7,796 bases of DNA from SAR86 cluster bacterium (lineage in GTDB: Bacteria > Pseudomonadota > Gammaproteobacteria > Pseudomonadales > Azotimanducaceae), in contig JABMOJ010000338.1 of assembly GCA_013204195.1 (NCBI GenBank), positions 1 to 7,796 on the forward strand, in the 5' to 3' direction. Below the pieces are notes generated by a model. The model searched no databases, had not been told where the DNA came from, and was given only the letters and a program-made list of their open reading frames with translations. The translations under genes and the position numbers were made by a program. Below, one piece after another: positions 6,907-7,796 of the stretch. Each line of letters starts with the position of its first letter. Position 1 is the stretch's first letter.

Positions 6907-7796
6907 CTAGGCGCTGTAATTAACGGTATGAGCCATGGATGTCATCGTCTTAATGCACGCCTGATCATACAACTTCTGTAAGCTGTCGCCGATTTGGTTG
7001 TATTCCGCACACCCAAACGCCTCCGCACCTTCGATACCCAGCCAGGCATTCCTACCGTTTGACTTTGCAACATACGCGGCCTGATCGGCGATGGCAAGAA
7101 CCTGCTCCCAATTGAAGCGATCCGGGTGCCAACTGTTAAAGGGGTATGGTGCAAAGCCGATAGACCCGGTCATATATCCTTTCGAACCGTTTCCCACCAA
7201 AAATGTATGTTCCATTAATCCTCGACGAATACGCTCTGCTAATTGGTTCGGCCCGTTCAGGCCGTGACAACGGCCAACGATCAGAAATTCATCCCCCCCC
7301 CCAGCGAATCAAGGTATCCGAGTCACGGGTGTACTTGACGAGAATGTCACAGACTTGGATTAATGCCTCATCACCCGCGGGATGGCCAAAACTGTCATTA
7401 ATGCTCTTGAAGCCGTCCAGATCGATCATCATGAAAAATATACTGGGTTCCAGCAGCAGGGCCTGATGAGAGCTCTCACCCGCCTCAAGCTGGCCTAAGT
7501 ACCTTTGCATTATCGCGACCTGATTTTCTAGATAATCATACAGGTATCGTCGATTATGCAACCCGGTCAGGGCATCAGTCATGCTTGCCTTCAGCAACTG
7601 GTCATTGACCCCTTCGAGCTTGTCGTTCTGCTCTGCCAATTCACTGGTTCGAAGGCGGACCAACTCTTCAAGCGTCTGAAGCTGCTGGCGGGCGACGACA
7701 AGTTTTCGGCGTTGGAAGTATACAAAGCTCGCACCGGACACACACACTAATGCCATATAGACCAGATATGCCCACCAACTTAACCAAGGTGCAGGC
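6907..7796 (-). pseudogene. Membrane-bound GGDEF diguanylate cyclase, frameshifted in the GGDEF codons and cut by the window edge
   Basis: Diguanylate cyclases make cyclic-di-GMP from two GTP. The open frame enters from the right edge with APWLSWWAYLVYMALVC, a membrane helix. The W-x-x-WWAYLVY pattern just before it resembles the end of Y_Y_Y/propeller-type sensor regions. A coiled coil follows (about 7690-7590), then TDALTGLHNRR, MIDLDGFKSINDSFGH and the inhibitory I-site RDSD five residues before the motif. At 7293-7302 a run of 10 G makes the frame read RWGGG-stop. With 9 G it reads RWGGDEFLIV and continues through QLAERIRRGL and AKSNGRN to a stop at 6907 (295 residues visible). The second part is open and well conserved, so the break is recent, a switch, or a sequencing error. 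As written, the protein ends at 7289 without a complete active site. Confidence 0.88.
7293..7302. repeat. Homopolymer of 10 C (G on the coding strand) in the GGDEF motif
   Basis: Ten consecutive C lie exactly at the Trp-Gly-Gly-Asp codons of the diguanylate cyclase. Nine would keep the frame. Tracts of this length are prone to slipped-strand mispairing and also to miscounting in sequencing, so this is either a contingency-type on/off site or an error. Confidence 0.9.

Overview
The window looks like chromosomal DNA from a gammaproteobacterium, probably an aquatic or marine relative of the Pseudomonas/Cellvibrio lineage. The basis is an RNase E of the long gammaproteobacterial type, placed tail to tail with an E. 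coli-type murB as I remember it in Pseudomonas, plus HSD10-like acyl-CoA metabolism and a UGSC-family protein. The taxonomic placement is inference. I saw no tRNA, rRNA, CRISPR array, insertion sequence or phage gene.

Left part (1-3783): the 3' three quarters of rne, with a complete catalytic core after the S1 region and a long disordered scaffold tail. The tail carries a probable membrane-anchor helix, an Arg-rich segment, internal DNA repeats and two copies of a GRAxNDPR motif. murB converges on rne with a 37-bp gap. murB probably starts at a TTG that lies downstream of a perfect TATAAT box, and its last codons contain a 32-bp near-perfect palindrome followed by a T-rich run. murB diverges from the next gene.

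Middle (3784-4646): a short-chain dehydrogenase of the HSD10 / type II 3-hydroxyacyl-CoA dehydrogenase group, followed by a strong, probably bidirectional terminator.

Right part (4647-7796, all minus strand, read right to left): first the end of a membrane-bound GGDEF diguanylate cyclase. Its reading frame is broken by a run of 10 G inside the GGDEF codons, and one G fewer restores the motif exactly. Next, 43 bp on, is a 475-aa protein with an N-terminal thioredoxin-like fold (CxxC) and a large domain I cannot assign. Then comes a 249-bp gap holding a 13-bp tandem repeat, and last a small UGSC-family protein.

The most interesting item is that last gene. It appears as two short ORFs separated by one in-frame TGA, and that TGA sits exactly at the U of the family's U-G-S-C motif. 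A hairpin with a GUU loop follows at a distance suitable for a bacterial SECIS element. I read it as one 179-residue selenoprotein. Its neighbour with a thioredoxin-like CxxC suggests a thiol/selenol redox pair of unknown substrate.
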